The notes beneath the pieces were generated by a model, which was given only the letters and a program-made list of their open reading frames with translations, was not told the DNA's origin and made no database searches. Position numbers and translations under genes: made by a program. From Seriola aureovittata (lineage: Eukaryota > Chordata > Actinopteri > Carangiformes > Carangidae), in assembly GCF_021018895.1 (NCBI RefSeq), contig NC_079375.1:16551992-16615991 (forward strand): DNA of 64,000 bases, given 5' to 3'. Below are positions 61,146-64,000 of the stretch, in pieces (the stretch's first letter is position 1; each line of letters opens with the position of its first letter).

Positions 61146-63370
61146 ACGGTGTATGTATGCATATGTGTACGCACGCATGCGGGCATGTGTGTGCGCGTGT
61201 ATGCGTGTGTTTGCTGTGATCCAGGTAATGGTCTTTTCACATCTACCTTCCTAACTAGATCAACAGCCTCCATCTGGCTACTGTGCTCTCAGCTCATAAC
61301 AGGCAAATAAATGCCTGGTTTGTTAAAGTAGGGCAAACTGATGCTGTCAGAATACATACAAAAGGAAAAGTACAACATTATGCCCTTCTGTCATACTGTT
61401 TCATTAACTTTATCAATGAGAAAAAAGATGTTTGGCATGGATAATGACTTCTTTACACATTATGAGTTGTGTGTGTGTTCATGTGTGTGGTTTTAATTAC
61501 AGTATATAAACACATGGTGCAGAATGAATGACAAACAGTACACATGCACAGTTTGAATCTCAAATGCAGGCATTGACAGATTTACAAAAAATATATATAT
61601 ATATCACAGCATGCAAAAACACACTTTGGTGAATGGCATTGGTTATTTACAAAAGAATAAAGCATTAAAAGTAAATCCAAGTCTTACAAAGTGAAAATTC
61701 TGCATGTGTTCTGGGAGGTTTAATTATTCTGTCTGAGTCTTTGCAGTAGCATAGCTGGCCAAGAGTTAGCTCTGGGCAGCACTGCAGTCCCCTTATGTCA
61801 GTTACAAGCTTCAGATAACAAGCAAAAGAATCATGCAGCAACACTTACTGTACCGTTCAATGCAGTGTCTGATAATGTGGCTCTGTGTCCAGTCTCTGCA
61901 TCACTCTCCCATCACATTTGCTTGCAGGTTTCCCAGTGATACAACGGCAGGAGTTTCCTGGTAAGAGATACTGCTCTCTCTCCTCTCTCTCTGTCTGTCG
62001 CTCTCTGTCTTTCTCTCTCTCCACAAATCCACCAGTTGCCCTATAAGGAAGACAGTCATTTCACAGAGTTGAGTCATATATCTGAATATATGGCCTTTCA
62101 AAGTACAAAACAATATCTGGGGTGAATAACATCTGCATGCACTAACAGATTATTTTTTGTAGAATCTACTATGAGACACCCAACAATAATCTGGAGTAAT
62201 TACAAGAAATTTATTTTCAGTAACAGGCAATCAGTTTGTGGGAATTAAATTGTCCTGGAAATCTCACTGCTGTGATCAAACACCAACATGCAGCTCTGCA
62301 CTAACCTACATTTCCTGATAAGTCATCTGCTTACCTGCTCTGACCTGAACCACAGAGCTGATCAGAAACTACGAATGCTGAACCTGCTGCTCAGGCACAA
62401 GCTAGCACACAACGGTAAGTGAGGCAGAGCCTGCTTTTCATCCAGACAATTGGCTGTGATGGTAGCAGCACCATAATTCATGGCTAATGGCTTGGCCAGG
62501 GAGAGGAGGTGCAGGAGGAGGGGGCTGTGTTCTGCCTCTCCCACCAGGTCAGTCAGACAGCAGCAGCAGGCGTGGGTAGGTGAGACCAAAGAAGCAGAAG
62601 CTTTTTGCCTTCTAATCTCCATTTTAATGGGTCCAATGCCACACACTTGTAAAGGTACATTTTAAAAAGAGAAATATGAGAACATAGGGAGTGGCAAGCA
62701 AGTAATGCAAGTAATAATGAGGCTTATGACAATGACTAACTATGTGCTGTGTGTTGATTTTTACATAATCATTTAAATTCAAAGATGTACTTAATTACTA
62801 TTTTAATCAAAGCAAAAAAATATTTCTTATGTTACTGTTTGCTTCCTATGTTATTACATATTTAATCTGTATATCACAGACTTGTGTTGGGAAGAGAGAA
62901 TAACAAAGACAATATTAAAATAGTAATTATTAATTAATATTAATTGTTTACAATGATGACTGATGATATACTATTTTTATTCAAACTGAAAATACTTTTC
63001 TTATGCTATTGTTTTCCTATAAATATGAAATTGAAGTTGACTTCTCAGGAAGTCACAGGATAAAGGTAACAGCATCAATGCTATGCGGTTTCTTTGTTTG
63101 TTAGCACAGTCAAGGAGGTAACAGAAATATTTCATCTGGTATACCAGATAATTAGTATAATGAGTAACAACATAAATTCCCAGTACACGGGAGCAATAAG
63201 TAATTATACACTAATGCTGCTTTCAAGATGAGCAACAGCTAATGAGTCAAATACTTTTTAATTAAAGAGAATAACACATAAAAAGTTGCAGAGTCAATAG
63301 GAACCAAGGACCCAACATTATTGTTTGTTTTATTAAATTCTTGCATTATTTTTGGCAGAGGGATTGCAGG

Positions 63371-63385
63371 TGTGTGTGTGCGTGT

Positions 63386-63420
<35 letters not shown>
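63371..63420. repeat. compound (TG)n(GA)n(CAGA)n microsatellite
   Basis: TG units pass into GA and then six to seven CAGA units. Visible directly. Confidence 0.95.
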
Positions 63421-63716
63421 CTAAGAAAGAGACACAGAGAGAGAAAAGGGGACAGCACAGGTCAGAGTAGTGGAATACCCCCTTTTGATATTTCAGCTGT
63501 GAGGCACTCTACTGTTTGTTTTGATACAGAGTGCTGTTGTGACTTGAGATTTTACTACATCTTTATTGTACCATATGTTGTGCCATATTTTCCATATGAC
63601 ATCTAACCTGTTTTGTGACATTTTAATCATATAAGTTAGTGGTGCAAGTCATAATCAGGTAAACACATACACACATTTAACTACCATATTTTGATTTGGA
63701 TATGACAACTATCACT

Positions 63717-63720
<4 letters not shown>

Positions 63721-63759
<39 letters not shown>

Positions 63760-63760
63760 G
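63721..63760. repeat. (GA)n microsatellite
   Basis: Nearly perfect GA run of 40 bases with one GC interruption. Confidence 0.95.
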
Positions 63761-64000
63761 TTAATCAGCATTTCTTATCTGTGTCCCATGCTGCCTCCAT
63801 GTGGCCTTTTGTAGTTTCATATCATGGTCGCCCGTGCAGTTTACCACCTTATCCTGTTCAGGTCACACACAAGTCAATTACATTCTTCACAGTCATCATC
63901 TTTTTAAATAATGTATATGCTGAAATGTTTGATTTCTAAAATATGACGTAGTATTAAACTAGTAATAACCTGACCTAATATGACTAGTCAGTCCAGTTAA

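Larger units (their letters stand above)
60390..64000. other. upstream region of vwa5b2; 5' noncoding exons not resolved
   Basis: Exon 1 of the vwa5b2 coding sequence starts after an acceptor at 60390, so at least one 5' noncoding exon lies further right. Donor-like sites on the minus strand are GTGCAG|GTAAGTAAG (last exon base 60852) and AGCAG|GTAAGC (last exon base 62335). Neither can be confirmed from sequence. No other gene is recognised. The region holds GT, GA and GACA microsatellites. Confidence 0.4.

Overview
This window is nuclear DNA from a ray-finned fish, most likely a spiny-rayed (acanthomorph) teleost. It contains intron-split vertebrate genes with 79 bp to 17 kb introns, many dinucleotide microsatellites, and several dispersed repeats that I recognise from teleost genomes. 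There are no bacterial, organellar or viral genes. Gene models were built by eye from splice signals, reading phase and remembered human homologues. Every coding junction listed keeps the frame.

Layout: (1) 1-3.1 kb, the last coding exon and 3' UTR of eef1akmt4 (+). (2) 3.1-10.9 kb, no gene seen, one SINE and a G-rich tract. (3) 10.9-13.7 kb, camk2n2 (-), two coding exons and a long 3' UTR. (4) 14-22.4 kb, gene-free, with nested transposons. (5) 22.4-26.7 kb, mul1 (-), head to head with (6) alg3 (+), 26.8-31.4 kb, across a promoter of about 150 bp that carries a perfect GTCACGTGAC E-box. (7) 32.3-60.4 kb, vwa5b2 (-), 21 coding exons, 1404 residues. One vwa5b2 intron (36379-53752) is 17.4 kb and is almost filled by a one-orientation 36-bp minisatellite array. 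(8) 60.4-64 kb, upstream of vwa5b2, microsatellites only.

The gene set eef1akmt4-camk2n2-alg3-vwa5b2 corresponds to human 3q27. In human, mul1 sits in the sister paralogon on 1p36 beside CAMK2N1 and VWA5B1, so this fish segment appears to keep a more complete ancestral block. The genes do not form a pathway: alg3 is an ER N-glycan mannosyltransferase, mul1 a mitochondrial E3 ligase, camk2n2 a CaMKII inhibitor, eef1akmt4 a lysine methyltransferase and vwa5b2 a VIT/VWA protein of unknown role.

The most notable signals are the 16-kb array with its nested higher-order repeats, a U12-type AT-AC intron and a GC-AG intron in alg3, the E-box pair in the mul1/alg3 promoter, and a perfect 20-bp hairpin in a mul1 intron.
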